Part shown: positions 7,574 through 16,604 of the stretch, piece after piece | How positions within the stretch are numbered: position 1 is the first letter of the stretch | Layout: every line of letters starts with the position of its first letter | NCBI GenBank assembly: GCA_031263725.1 | Contig: JAISFF010000078.1 | Span: forward strand, 1 to 50,320 | DNA length: 50,320 nucleotides | Direction: 5' to 3' | Source of the DNA: Lysobacteraceae bacterium | GTDB lineage: Bacteria; Pseudomonadota; Gammaproteobacteria; Xanthomonadales; Xanthomonadaceae | The notes under the pieces: model-generated | Told to the model about the DNA's origin: nothing | The model's database searches: none | The model's input: only the letters and a program-made list of their open reading frames with translations | Translations under genes and position numbers: made by a program

Positions 7574-8775
7574 ATCCGAAGCGGGTTTACAACGGGGATC
7601 ACGCTGTTTCCGGTCTTGGCCGACGTGCCGGGGCGTCGGGTCTTTCCCTGGTCGAGCTGATGATCGCCTTGCTGATCGGCACCATCCTGTTGATCGGGCT
7701 GGTGCAGATATTCTCCGCTTCGCGCGAGGCCTATCGTCTTTCCGAAGGCTTGTCGCGAGTGCAGGAAAACAGCCGTTTCGCGCTGGATTACATGCAGCGC
7801 GACATACGCATGGCCGGGCATTGGGGATGCGTGAACGACCAGGCGATGACCCAGAGCGAGAAGTTCTATGCCAACGGGTTCTACCAGATGCATCTCAAGA
7901 GCGCGACCGAGCCGGCATTGAATTTCTCCCAGTCGATCGATGTCTTCGAAGCCGACAATTCCGCTCCCGGTGATACCGTTGCCATCGGCGCGACCGGAGC
8001 GGGGACATGGTCGCCCACCATTCCCGCGTATCTTTCTTCCCTGTCGCCGGCGCCGACCGCAGGCAGCGACATCATCGTCATCCGTTATTTGAGCGCGCAG
8101 GGCGTGCCGGTGACGGAGGTGGGCCCGGATCTCATAAAGACGGATGCGACCAAGTGGAGTGTCCTGACTCAGGAGGGAGTCGCGACCCCCAGCCTGTTCG
8201 GTATATCGGACTGTACGTATCTGGATGTGTTCCAGGGCAGCGGTGTGACTGCCGGGTCCCTTACCGTCTCGGCGGGAGGCATGAATGCGACGGGTTTCGA
8301 TCCTTCCTCGCGATACTCGGCGAGCGAGGAAAGCACCCGCTCGACTCTGTATCGCGCAGAGGTGATTGCCTATTACGTTTCCAGCAACGCCAACGTCAAC
8401 GAAGGGGAGCCGACGCTGTATCGCGCCCGTTTCCAGGCGTCCGGAGGTGCGCTGGCTTCAACGTCGGAGCCGCTGGTAGAGGGCATCGAAAACATCCAGT
8501 TGATCTATGGACAGGATGAATCCGCCGACCTGTCCGATCTGACTGGACGCATCACCCGTTATGTGACAGGCAATTCCATCATGACTCAGGAGCAGTCGCT
8601 GCGGATAGGCGCCGTCAAGCTGGCGGTGCTGGCCAGGAGCCGGGAACGTGCTTCGGTCAGTGATCAGAACACCTTGGAGGGGTTGGGCACCCGATTCACC
8701 GTTCCCACGGACGGACGCTATCGCGCTGTTTATGAAACCACGATTGCGGTGCGCAATCGGTTGTATGGCAACTGA
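7570..8775 (+). CDS. pilW: Type IV pilus minor pilin PilW
   Basis: This 401-residue protein has a long basic leader ending GRRAGASG, cut before LSLVELMIALLIGTILLI (Glu at mature position 5), followed by a large globular domain. The segment ENSRFALDYMQRDIRMAGHWGC is characteristic of PilW, as is its C-terminal half ending RAVYETTIAVRNR. PilW is a large minor pilin in the PilV-PilW-PilX-PilY1 tip complex. Its ATG overlaps the pilV stop, and pilX follows after 15 bases, so the genes are co-transcribed. The globular part of this protein diverges quickly between species. Confidence 0.93.
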   Translation: MNPKRVYNGDHAVSGLGRRAGASGLSLVELMIALLIGTILLIGLVQIFSASREAYRLSEGLSRVQENSRFALDYMQRDIRMAGHWGCVNDQAMTQSEKFYANGFYQMHLKSATEPALNFSQSIDVFEADNSAPGDTVAIGATGAGTWSPTIPAYLSSLSPAPTAGSDIIVIRYLSAQGVPVTEVGPDLIKTDATKWSVLTQEGVATPSLFGISDCTYLDVFQGSGVTAGSLTVSAGGMNATGFDPSSRYSASEESTRSTLYRAEVIAYYVSSNANVNEGEPTLYRARFQASGGALASTSEPLVEGIENIQLIYGQDESADLSDLTGRITRYVTGNSIMTQEQSLRIGAVKLAVLARSRERASVSDQNTLEGLGTRFTVPTDGRYRAVYETTIAVRNRLYGN

Positions 8776-8790
8776 CCGGGGCAATATGAC

Positions 8791-9306
8791 ATGCCGAACC
8801 ATCGAAATTCATTGAAGATCGCACCCAGGTCCAAACAGGAAGGCGTGGTGTTGTATGTCGCCATGGTCATGCTGATATTGCTGGCGCTGATCGGCATCGT
8901 CGGCATGCAGGTGGCGGCGCTTCAGGAAAAAATGTCGGCCAGCTACAGAAATTCGGCACTCGCGTTTCAACGGGCGGAAAGGCAGACCCGTGGGGTCGAG
9001 TGTTATGTCGAGTCGCAGGTCAATGGCGAGGCGATGCCCACCGGCTGCATCACCGTGACCGTGGATTCGGCCTGCGACCTGGATTTCGATGCGACGAATT
9101 GGGCACAGGAGCGCTCCCTGAGCGAGATCGCCAGCGCCTCGGCGCGTTCGATCGGCAAATGCATTGCAGGCAGTACCGATCTGGGCATGGGAGTCAAGCC
9201 GGAAAGCGAGGAGGCGAACCCGATATACCAGATAACGGCCTATGCCACCGATTTCGACAGCAATCCAACCGCGGATGCCGCGATAGATACCATCTTCAGA
9301 CCTTGA
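8791..9306 (+). CDS. pilX: Type IV pilus assembly protein PilX
   Basis: The 171-residue protein carries a prepilin-like N-terminus: basic leader ending SKQEG, then VVLYVAMVMLILLALIGIVG. Mature position 5 is not Glu, which is normal for the PilX/GspK-type minor pilin that caps the complex. The following MQVAALQEKMSASYRNSALAFQRAE matches the PilX N-terminal domain. Paired Cys later in the chain (CYVES, GCITV, SACDL, GKCIAG) suggest disulfides in the periplasm. It lies between pilW and pilY1, 10 bases before the latter. Confidence 0.9.
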   Translation: MPNHRNSLKIAPRSKQEGVVLYVAMVMLILLALIGIVGMQVAALQEKMSASYRNSALAFQRAERQTRGVECYVESQVNGEAMPTGCITVTVDSACDLDFDATNWAQERSLSEIASASARSIGKCIAGSTDLGMGVKPESEEANPIYQITAYATDFDSNPTADAAIDTIFRP

Positions 9307-9316
9307 GGTATTCGAT

Positions 9317-12300
9317 ATGATGTCTCGTCGAAAAGTTTATATCGGATCATCCGCGCTGCTGGTCGGTGCTGTGATTGGCGGCTATCTGATCTTTGGCCAG
9401 GCGCGTCAGGGGGGAGGCGGCGAAGAGCTGGCGCAGTCGCCGATGAATATCGAAGCACCGGTGCCGCCCGCGTTCATCATGGCGCTGGACGACTCCACAT
9501 CGATGTTTTCCGAGACCATCAGTGACAGCTATGATGGCGGATATGTATGGGAAAACAAGAGTTTCTATGATACGGCGGGAGAACCCGCGAAACTCGGCTC
9601 TGCCAGGTGGTCATCATACTGGCTTCTGTTTCCTTATCCGTACCCGAACAAAGATAGACCGAATCGATGGGCGATACCGCCATTCGCCGGATATGGGTTC
9701 GCCAGATCGCCGGATATCAATCCGTTCTATTTCGATCCCAGGATCGATTATCCCAGCTGGAAGACGCAGGACGGCAAGAGTTATGGCGTCGGCACATACG
9801 GTATTCCCTCGCTGGAGATTGCGGTCAGGCCGGATGCAGCGCCGGTCGATCCCCGGCTCCCTTCCAGCACGGGTGTGCCGCCGGCCGGTTACAGCAACCT
9901 GAGACTGAATCTGACCCAGGACATAAGGCCGGACCCCATAACAAGGGACGATACGTTTTTGGTCTTTGCCGGAATGGTCATTCCCGCGGGTACGGAGATC
10001 TATATCACTACTACTGCCGACCTCACTACTACTAATGCTGACGACAACCGTATGAAGTATCCCTGCAAAGGCGGCTACTACTCCCCTCCCGAGCTGAAGG
10101 ACCTGAGCCGGGGATGGCAGACCTTGGGCAGCAGTCTTATCCTTAGCGATAGGCCTGGTATTTCGGCAGCGAATGGTTATGGTTTCTGCGAATTGGGAAT
10201 CCGCTATTTTGCGCCGACGTTCTATCTCAAGTCGCGGACGGTGGGTCCCCACTATGGCTATACTGCCGCGCCCACGGCGATTACCAATCCTGCCGGCGGA
10301 ATGCCCGGCACACTGTGGAAATACGAAATCAAGCGGGAAAACTTCGGTTCCCAGCAGTCATATGACGCGGCCATTCAGAATTTCGCGCGCTGGTTCACTT
10401 TTTACCGGGTTCGCCGTGATGCGCTGATCGGGGGAGCCACCAACGCATTGACCTCCGTCAACAGCATGCGGATAGGTGCTCTCAATATCACCGAACATAC
10501 GTACTACTATGATGCGACCAACCACAGGCTCCCGATGTATGACATGCGGGTGGAAGCGGACCGGATCAAATTGTTCGATAAATTGACCGCCATGAATCCG
10601 ACGGGCAGTACGCCGAACATCCAGGCGGTTCAAGCCGCGGGCGAGCAGTTCAAGCGAACGGATGCCGATGCCCCGGCCCAGTTGAGGTGCCAGAAGAACG
10701 CCGCCATGCTGCTGACCGATGGGTTCTCGAATGACTACGGGAATATCAATGTCGGTAATGTTGATGGTAGCCTGGGCGCGCCTTTTGCCGATACGCATTC
10801 CGATACCTTGGCGGATGTAGTGGCGAAATACTACACGCAGAATCTGCGCGCCGATTTGCCTGCCAACCAGGGATCGGTGCCGGTTCCCGATGAGTGCCGG
10901 CTGACGCCGGTGGACAAGAGGCTGGATTGCCAAAAAGATCCCCACATGAATTTCCACGCAATCGCATTGGGGGCCAATGGAAAAATTTTTGGCGACGGCA
11001 GGGATTATCATCCTGTCGACGGAGATTATTCCAACATTGATCCGGACCCGTATGCCGCTGGTCATTATCCGCAATGGAATGTGGAAGACCAAAAACCTCA
11101 AAACGGCATTGCCACCGCCGTCGATGACATCTGGCATGCGACCCTGACCGGTCGCGGTCTGATGATCAATGCCAAGCGGCCGGAGCAGATCGCCGCGGCG
11201 ATGAACAACATCCTGGGCAATGTCGGCGGCGGCACTACCACGGCGGGCACGCTGGGTCTGACGGGGGCGCGTATCGGGACCGGATCATTCACCGTGGAGC
11301 CTACCTATGTATCGGCGAACAGCAGCACCGACTGGTACAGTTATTTGCGTGGATACAAGATTGTCAGGGATGTGTATACCGGCAAGTTGACGAACACGCT
11401 GGCCTGGGAGGCATCGGGAAAACTGGCCGGCATGAATTCCAGTGAGCGCAATATCTGGTTTGCCAAACCATCCGGCAATGCGCATCCGAATGTGAATGAG
11501 TTCAATGCTTCCAATGTCTCCAGCCTGGATGCGTTGTGCACGGACCCATTGGCGCGTTGCGCATCGGCCATCAACGGATTGGGCGTGACCGTCGCCGAGG
11601 CGGTGGCGTATCTGCGCGGTTCGAGGAACAAGGAGCCTACTCCGCTGCGTTACAGGACCACGCTGCTTGGCGATATCGTCAATTCCTCGCCGGTGATTTC
11701 GGCGGCAAGAGACGATTATGGCTACCGTTCGCTGCGCACCGTCAACGCGGGTGTGACGGTCGTCGATCCCTATGGCTATGCGGGTTATCTGTCCGACAAG
11801 AGCGCAACAAGGACCAGCAGCATGGTTTTCGTGGGCGCGAACGATGGCATGCTGCATGCTTTCGACGAGAATGGCGTCGAAAAGTTCGCCTACATACCCC
11901 AGACCTCCTTGACCCATATGGGCAATCTGCTTTTCCCGTATAGCGTCAGCAGGCTCGACGAGCAGGTTTTCCAGCATCGTTATTATGTGGACGGTCCGGT
12001 ATCGTTGTCGGATGTGCGGATAGGCAATGCATGGAAGACGATGCTGGTGGGAACGTCCGGAGCGGGTGGACGCAGTGTATTCGCACTGGATGTGAGCAAT
12101 CCGGGCAGTTTCTCCGCTTCCAACGTCAGTTGGGAGATTTCCGACAACGACAGCGATGAAGCGATCGGCAAGAATATCGGTTATGTCCTTGGCAAGCCGG
12201 TCATCGTTCCGGTGAGTGTCGGCGGCAACCCTTCCTGGAAGGCGATCTTCGGCAACGGATACAACAGCGAGAACAAGAAGGCGGCGCTGTTCATCGTGGA

Positions 12301-13252
12301 TATGGGCACCGGTGCCACCTCCGTGGTGGAGGCCGAAGAGTCGGCCATGGCCGATCAGCCCAATGGACTCGGAAATATCGTCGTGGTCGATCGCTATATC
12401 GGCAGCACCAGCACGCCTGGCGCGGATGGTTATGCCGATACGGTCTATGCCGCCGATCAGAATGGCGCGATCTGGAAGTTCGATATCGGTTCGGCGACGC
12501 CGAGCGTACGCGGTACCGTATTCGTTGCCACGGATGGTTCCGACAACAGGCAGTCGATCACTGGGGGCATAACCGCCACGCGAGGCGCGTCCGGTGGCGT
12601 GATGCTGTATTTCGGGACCGGCAGTTACTCGTTCGAAAACGATCGGGCTGACAATAGCGTGCAGACTTTCTATGCCGTCCTGGACCGGGAAGCGACCGCT
12701 CAATCCACGCTGACGCGTGCGGATCTGCGCCAGCAGCTCATTGCGGAGGAAGCGGCGAATGGTTCCCGTACGTTCAATTATTTCGCCGGCGCCACTTTGG
12801 GCTGGTATGTCGATCTGATGGTGCTTTCCAAGGGAACCCTGGATGGTGAAAGGATCGTGGGTACGCCGGCGGTCAATAGCGGTATCGTGTTCTTCACCAG
12901 TTATCAGCCGGTCGGCGGCGGTTGTGCGGGTAGCGGCATCAACCGGCTTTATGGAGTCAATGCCATTTCCGGCGCTCCCGCCATGTCTTCGGTCAAGATC
13001 GGCTCGCCGACAGGCTCGACGGTCGCGAGCGGTACCGGTGGCGTTACCTTGGATACTTCCGGCAGCGCGCCTGTCAAGGACATCGCAATCATGAGTACGC
13101 CGCGGGTTTCACCTCTGACAGGGAAACCATCAGCGGCAGAGGTCGCCGCCGCCACCGCCGCCCGCTGTTCGATGGTGGTCCAGGTTGCGGGTGCGCCGGC
13201 ATTGTACCTGCCGCGTCCGTGCGGGCGTCAGTCATGGCGCCAGATCCGATAA
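9317..13252 (+). CDS. pilY1: Type IV pilus tip adhesin/assembly factor PilY1
   Basis: PilY1 sits at the pilus tip, promotes assembly, and in related bacteria mediates adhesion and surface sensing. The 1311-residue protein has an N-terminal membrane/signal segment (about residues 9-27). A von Willebrand A-like start FIMALDDSTSM follows, whose Asp58-x-Ser60-x-Ser62 fits a metal-ion-dependent adhesion site. A C-terminal PilC/PilY beta-propeller occupies about residues 770-1200 (VFVGANDGMLHAFD). A calcium-loop-like ADGYADTVYAADQNGAIWKFD lies near residue 1030. The C-terminus YLPRPCGRQSWRQIR is the usual end. The segment around residues 150-450 looks variable and less GC-rich than neighbouring genes, as expected for an exposed adhesin. 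It contains a small in-frame tandem repeat at 10005-10040. Confidence 0.95.
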   Translation: MMSRRKVYIGSSALLVGAVIGGYLIFGQARQGGGGEELAQSPMNIEAPVPPAFIMALDDSTSMFSETISDSYDGGYVWENKSFYDTAGEPAKLGSARWSSYWLLFPYPYPNKDRPNRWAIPPFAGYGFARSPDINPFYFDPRIDYPSWKTQDGKSYGVGTYGIPSLEIAVRPDAAPVDPRLPSSTGVPPAGYSNLRLNLTQDIRPDPITRDDTFLVFAGMVIPAGTEIYITTTADLTTTNADDNRMKYPCKGGYYSPPELKDLSRGWQTLGSSLILSDRPGISAANGYGFCELGIRYFAPTFYLKSRTVGPHYGYTAAPTAITNPAGGMPGTLWKYEIKRENFGSQQSYDAAIQNFARWFTFYRVRRDALIGGATNALTSVNSMRIGALNITEHTYYYDATNHRLPMYDMRVEADRIKLFDKLTAMNPTGSTPNIQAVQAAGEQFKRTDADAPAQLRCQKNAAMLLTDGFSNDYGNINVGNVDGSLGAPFADTHSDTLADVVAKYYTQNLRADLPANQGSVPVPDECRLTPVDKRLDCQKDPHMNFHAIALGANGKIFGDGRDYHPVDGDYSNIDPDPYAAGHYPQWNVEDQKPQNGIATAVDDIWHATLTGRGLMINAKRPEQIAAAMNNILGNVGGGTTTAGTLGLTGARIGTGSFTVEPTYVSANSSTDWYSYLRGYKIVRDVYTGKLTNTLAWEASGKLAGMNSSERNIWFAKPSGNAHPNVNEFNASNVSSLDALCTDPLARCASAINGLGVTVAEAVAYLRGSRNKEPTPLRYRTTLLGDIVNSSPVISAARDDYGYRSLRTVNAGVTVVDPYGYAGYLSDKSATRTSSMVFVGANDGMLHAFDENGVEKFAYIPQTSLTHMGNLLFPYSVSRLDEQVFQHRYYVDGPVSLSDVRIGNAWKTMLVGTSGAGGRSVFALDVSNPGSFSASNVSWEISDNDSDEAIGKNIGYVLGKPVIVPVSVGGNPSWKAIFGNGYNSENKKAALFIVDMGTGATSVVEAEESAMADQPNGLGNIVVVDRYIGSTSTPGADGYADTVYAADQNGAIWKFDIGSATPSVRGTVFVATDGSDNRQSITGGITATRGASGGVMLYFGTGSYSFENDRADNSVQTFYAVLDREATAQSTLTRADLRQQLIAEEAANGSRTFNYFAGATLGWYVDLMVLSKGTLDGERIVGTPAVNSGIVFFTSYQPVGGGCAGSGINRLYGVNAISGAPAMSSVKIGSPTGSTVASGTGGVTLDTSGSAPVKDIAIMSTPRVSPLTGKPSAAEVAAATAARCSMVVQVAGAPALYLPRPCGRQSWRQIR
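10005..10040 (+). repeat. Two-unit 18-bp tandem repeat inside pilY1
   Basis: TCACTACTACT occurs at 10005-10015 and again at 10023-10033, an 18-base period. It encodes a Thr-rich pair (TTTADL/TTTNAD) around PilY1 residue 230-242. The unit is a multiple of three, so a change in copy number would keep the frame. Confidence 0.6.
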
Positions 13253-13267
13253 GCGGAGATATTTCAA

Positions 13268-13729
13268 ATGTCATGCATGCAATCCAACAGCAATCATCAA
13301 GCCGTGTCGATGGAAAAACTCCGCGCCAATGCAGGTTTCACACTGGTCGAACTGATGGTCGCGGTGGTCGTTATCGCGATACTGGCCTCCATCGCATACC
13401 CTACTTACGAAGGCCAGATGCGAAAAGCGGCACGCCGGCAGGCGCAGGCGGACATGGTGCATTACGCACAGCTTGCCGAGCGTCGCTATACGATACAGAA
13501 CACCTACTCGGGGTTTACGCTGCCGCACGAGCAGTCCCCGAGCATGGGGGATCGGATACGCTACACGTTGGCGGTTTCGACTACCGATGGCAACGGAACG
13601 ACGACGCCCGGCTTCGAAATAACCGCGACGCCCGTCGATCGGCAAACGTCTGATAGCTGCGGTACGCTCACATTGAACCAGGCGGGGACCAAGACCAGTT
13701 CCGGTGATGATGTGGCCGATTGCTGGTAG
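13268..13729 (+). CDS. pilE: Type IV pilus minor pilin PilE
   Basis: This is the last gene of the minor-pilin operon. The leader ends EKLRANAG, cut before FTLVELMVAVVVIAILASIA with Glu at mature position 5. It is followed by the helix segment AYPTYEGQMRKAARRQAQAD typical of PilE. A C-terminal Cys pair (SDSCGTL ... DVADCW) forms the D-loop disulfide expected of type IVa pilins. ATG 13268 has GGAG at 13255-13258 in good position; ATG 13310 (MEKLRANAG) would give a more usual short leader and cannot be excluded. The product is 153 residues from the first start. PilE in this position is a minor pilin linking the tip complex to the major pilin, not the major pilin itself. Confidence 0.92.
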   Translation: MSCMQSNSNHQAVSMEKLRANAGFTLVELMVAVVVIAILASIAYPTYEGQMRKAARRQAQADMVHYAQLAERRYTIQNTYSGFTLPHEQSPSMGDRIRYTLAVSTTDGNGTTTPGFEITATPVDRQTSDSCGTLTLNQAGTKTSSGDDVADCW

Positions 13730-13841
13730 CCCCATCCCTGTTGAAGCGACTGTGGTTCGTGACGATCCAATGCGTTTGTGGCCAAGTGATAACTAATCGT
13801 CCGGGTACACATGCTTCATCACAAGGACCATGCATCGCAAG

Positions 13842-13874
13842 GGCTGGAAATGCTAGAGCATTTCCAGCCTTTTT
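13842..13874 (+). terminator. Strong intrinsic terminator after the minor-pilin operon
   Basis: GGCTGGAAATGCT (13842-13854) pairs with AGCATTTCCAGCC (13857-13869), a near-perfect 13-base stem, followed by TTTTT at 13870-13874. It lies about 110 bases past the pilE stop; that intervening stretch contains no recognisable gene. Confidence 0.9.
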
Positions 13875-14192
13875 CAATTCCCTGGCCTGAAAAGACTCGA
13901 TGGCTTCACTACGATTGACCTTCATTCGGGCGCAGCGGCGGGCATTCGCCAGTTTCTTCTTTTCCATGACATCGTGATCGGTCCTGGGTCGAGGCCATGA
14001 AGCAACGAAGGAGGTAATTCTCCCGGGAAATCTTGTGGCCGGCGGAAGTTCCGCCGGAGCCGGGAAATGACAGGCCGGTGATCGTGCCCGGCGATGGGGG
14101 TGTACGGTTGCGCGCTGGAATTGCGCCCTGGCGGGAATCCGTTTCGCTATCGATCCACGGTGAACCGGCTGGCGCGGGTCATCCGTTGATCG
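13875..14192. other. Gene-free stretch between the pilus operon and trhA
   Basis: About 320 bases with only short ORFs in several frames and no recognisable protein, tRNA or terminator. A GC-rich inverted repeat (GGCGGAAGTTCCGCC, 14041-14055) is present without a T tract. I see nothing else. Confidence 0.5.
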
Positions 14193-14855
14193 TCAGGCCA
14201 GGATCTGGGTGGAAACCGCAACGAAATGGCAGGCGCTGCCGCCTACCACGAACAGATGCCAGATGGCGTGCGAATAGCGGATGGACTCGCGGTGATAGAA
14301 AAAGGTTCCCAGGGTATAGAAGACACCGCCGAGCAGCAGCCATACCAATGTCGAAGTATCGAGCAGCGTCAGCATGGGTTTGATCGCCACGACGATCAGC
14401 CATCCCATGCCGATGTATATGACGGTGGACAGCTTCTTGAAGCGTCCGGTGAAGAACAGCTTGAAAACCACCCCGCTGAGCGCCAGTCCCCAGATCGCGC
14501 CAAACAAGCTCCATCCCCAGGCGCCGCGCAGCCCGATCAGGGTGAATGGCGTGTAGGTGCCGGCGATCAATACATAGATGGCGCAATGATCGAATACCTT
14601 CAGGCGGCTTTTCGCCACCGGGTGCTGGATCGCGTGATACAGCGTCGAAGCGGTATAAAGCAGCAGGAGTGCGATACCGAAGACGATGGCGCCACTGAGC
14701 TGCCAACCGTCGCCCCACACCGCAGCCAATGTAATCAGCACCGCGCCGCCGGCCAATGCGGCCAATGCGCCGATGCCATGCGTCAGGCTGTTGAAGATTT
14801 CTTCGCGGATTTCATGGGCGCTGTCCGTGGACAGCGAGAGGGCAGTGATATTCAT
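14193..14855 (-). CDS. trhA: PAQR-family membrane protein TrhA/YqfA (hemolysin III family)
   Basis: The 220-residue protein has seven predicted membrane segments and the family's metal-ligand motifs: EIFNSLTHGIGA early, STLYHA with His in the second segment region, DHCAIYVLIAGTYTPF in the middle, and SHAIWHLFVVGGSACHF near the end. The bacterial members are called hemolysin III for historical reasons; E. coli TrhA is linked to membrane energetics and fatty-acid homeostasis, and haemolysis is not expected. It is the downstream neighbour of prfC on the same strand, separated by 65 bases. Confidence 0.92.
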   Translation of the reverse strand: MNITALSLSTDSAHEIREEIFNSLTHGIGALAALAGGAVLITLAAVWGDGWQLSGAIVFGIALLLLYTASTLYHAIQHPVAKSRLKVFDHCAIYVLIAGTYTPFTLIGLRGAWGWSLFGAIWGLALSGVVFKLFFTGRFKKLSTVIYIGMGWLIVVAIKPMLTLLDTSTLVWLLLGGVFYTLGTFFYHRESIRYSHAIWHLFVVGGSACHFVAVSTQILA

Positions 14856-14920
14856 CGGGGAAAACTAACTCAATATGCCCGTGACTGCACGGGGGTGATC
14901 GATACGTCGGGAAGGTTCCC

Positions 14921-16525
14921 TCAGGCGGGATTCACACTGTATGCATGTTCTCGGGTGGCGGTGAACCTGATTCCGGGCGCCCGTTCTTCCGCCAGTTGCA
15001 GATTGACCCGGGTCGGCGCCAGATAGACCAGCTGGCCCGCCGCGTCGATGCCGAGGTGGGTTGCGTTCTTTTCCCGGAAATCCTCCAGCTTCTTGGCATC
15101 GTCGCAATGCACCCAGCGGGCGGTGACGATGCCGACGGGTTCGAACATGGCATCCACGCCGTACTCGTCCTTCAACCGGTAGGCGACGACATCGAATTGC
15201 AGCACGCCGATCGCGCCCAGGATCAGGTCGTTGCTCATCAGTGGACGGAAGAACTGGGTCGCGCCTTCTTCGGACAATTGTTCCAGACCTTTCTGCAACT
15301 GCTTGAGTTTCAGTGGATTACGCAGGCGGGCGCGCCGGAAGAGTTCGGGAGCGAAGTTGGGGATGCCGACGAAGCTGATTGGCTCGCCTTCGGTGAAGGT
15401 GTCACCGATGGAGATGGTGCCGTGGTTGTGGATGCCGATGACATCGCCGGGGAACGCGGATTCCGCGATTTCGCGGTCGCTTGCCATGAAGGTAAGCGCA
15501 TTGGCCAGCTTCATCTCCTTGCCGCTGCGTACATGGAAGGCTTTCATGCCGGCGGTGAGTTTGCCGGAGCAGATGCGCATGAAAGCGACACGATCCCGAT
15601 GCTGCGGGTCCATGTTGGCCTGGATCTTGAATACGAAGCCGCTGAGCTTGTCTTCGTCGGCCTGTACTGCGCGGGTCAGGGTCGCGTGGGGTTGCGGCGC
15701 CGGCGCATGCTCGACGAAGAAATCCAGCAGCGGCTGCACGCCGAAGTTGTTTACCGCCGAACCGAAGAACACGGGAGTCTGCTGGCCGGCCAGATAGGCT
15801 TCCAGGTCGAACGGATTCGAGGCGCCCTGCACCAGCTCCAGTTCCTCGCGCAGGTCGGCCAGGACTTCGGCGCCGATACGGGTTTGCAGTTCCGCATCGT
15901 CGATCGAAGCGAAGACGGTCGAATCCTGGCGTGTCGAGTTGTGGCCGGTTTCGTACAGATGCACCTTGCCCGTCAGCAGGTGCACGACCCCCTTCAGACG
16001 GTTGCCCATGCCGATCGGCCAGGTCACCGGCGTGCATTGGATGCCGAGTACGCGCTCCACTTCATCCAGCAGCGCGATGGGTTCCTTGCCTTCGCGGTCG
16101 AGCTTGTTGATGAAGGTCATGATTGGCGTATCGCGCAGCCGGCAGACTTCCATCAGTTTGATGGTGCGTTCCTCGACGCCCTTGGCGACATCGATGACCA
16201 TCAGCGCCGAATCGACGGCGGTGAGCACACGGTAAGTGTCCTCGCCGAAGTCGGCGTGGCCCGGCGTATCGAGCAGATTGACGATGCGGCCGCCATAAGG
16301 GAACTGCATCACCGAGCTGGTTACGGAAATGCCGCGTTCCTTTTCCAGCGCCATCCAGTCGGAAGTCGCGTGCCGGGCCGCCTTGCGGCCCTTGACCGAG
16401 CCCGCCATCTGGATCGCGCCGCCGAACAGCAGCAGCTTTTCGGTCAGGGTGGTCTTGCCGGCATCGGGATGCGAAATGATGGCGAAGGTGCGGCGACGCG
16501 CAGCCTCGGTTGAGACTTCAGACAT
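14921..16525 (-). CDS. prfC: Peptide chain release factor 3 (PrfC/RF3)
   Basis: RF3 is the GTPase that recycles RF1 and RF2 from the ribosome after peptide release. From ATG 16525 the protein has 534 residues (529 in E. coli). G-domain motifs are intact: SHPDAGKTT (residues 18-26, Lys24), [11 protein letters not shown] and [10 protein letters not shown]. The RF3-specific middle ([17 protein letters not shown]) and C-terminal domain follow. The frame is open to 16555, but those codons begin with TTG and do not match the family. The ribosome binding site is weak. It is the upstream neighbour of trhA and downstream of an M23 peptidase. Confidence 0.97.
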   Translation of the reverse strand: MSEVSTEAARRRTFAIISHPDAGKTTLTEKLLLFGGAIQMAGSVKGRKAARHATSDWMALEKERGISVTSSVMQFPYGGRIVNLLDTPGHADFGEDTYRVLTAVDSALMVIDVAKGVEERTIKLMEVCRLRDTPIMTFINKLDREGKEPIALLDEVERVLGIQCTPVTWPIGMGNRLKGVVHLLTGKVHLYETGHNSTRQDSTVFASIDDAELQTRIGAEVLADLREELELVQGASNPFDLEAYLAGQQTPVFFGSAVNNFGVQPLLDFFVEHAPAPQPHATLTRAVQADEDKLSGFVFKIQANMDPQHRDRVAFMRICSGKLTAGMKAFHVRSGKEMKLANALTFMASDREIAESAFPGDVIGIHNHGTISIGDTFTEGEPISFVGIPNFAPELFRRARLRNPLKLKQLQKGLEQLSEEGATQFFRPLMSNDLILGAIGVLQFDVVAYRLKDEYGVDAMFEPVGIVTARWVHCDDAKKLEDFREKNATHLGIDAAGQLVYLAPTRVNLQLAEERAPGIRFTATREHAYSVNPA

Positions 16526-16604
16526 GGGAAATGCGCCGGAATGGCGGATAGGCAATCGCAGGGCCGGGCATTATAGCGCCAGCCCGGAATCTGGATACCG
16601 ATGG

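Noticed and set aside
13668..13967. Minus-strand 99-codon frame across the pilE end
   Set aside because: It overlaps the pilE coding end and the terminator, and its sequence has no recognisable feature.
14945..16513. Plus-strand frame of 522 codons opposite prfC
   Set aside because: Antisense shadow of RF3 with no recognisable domain.
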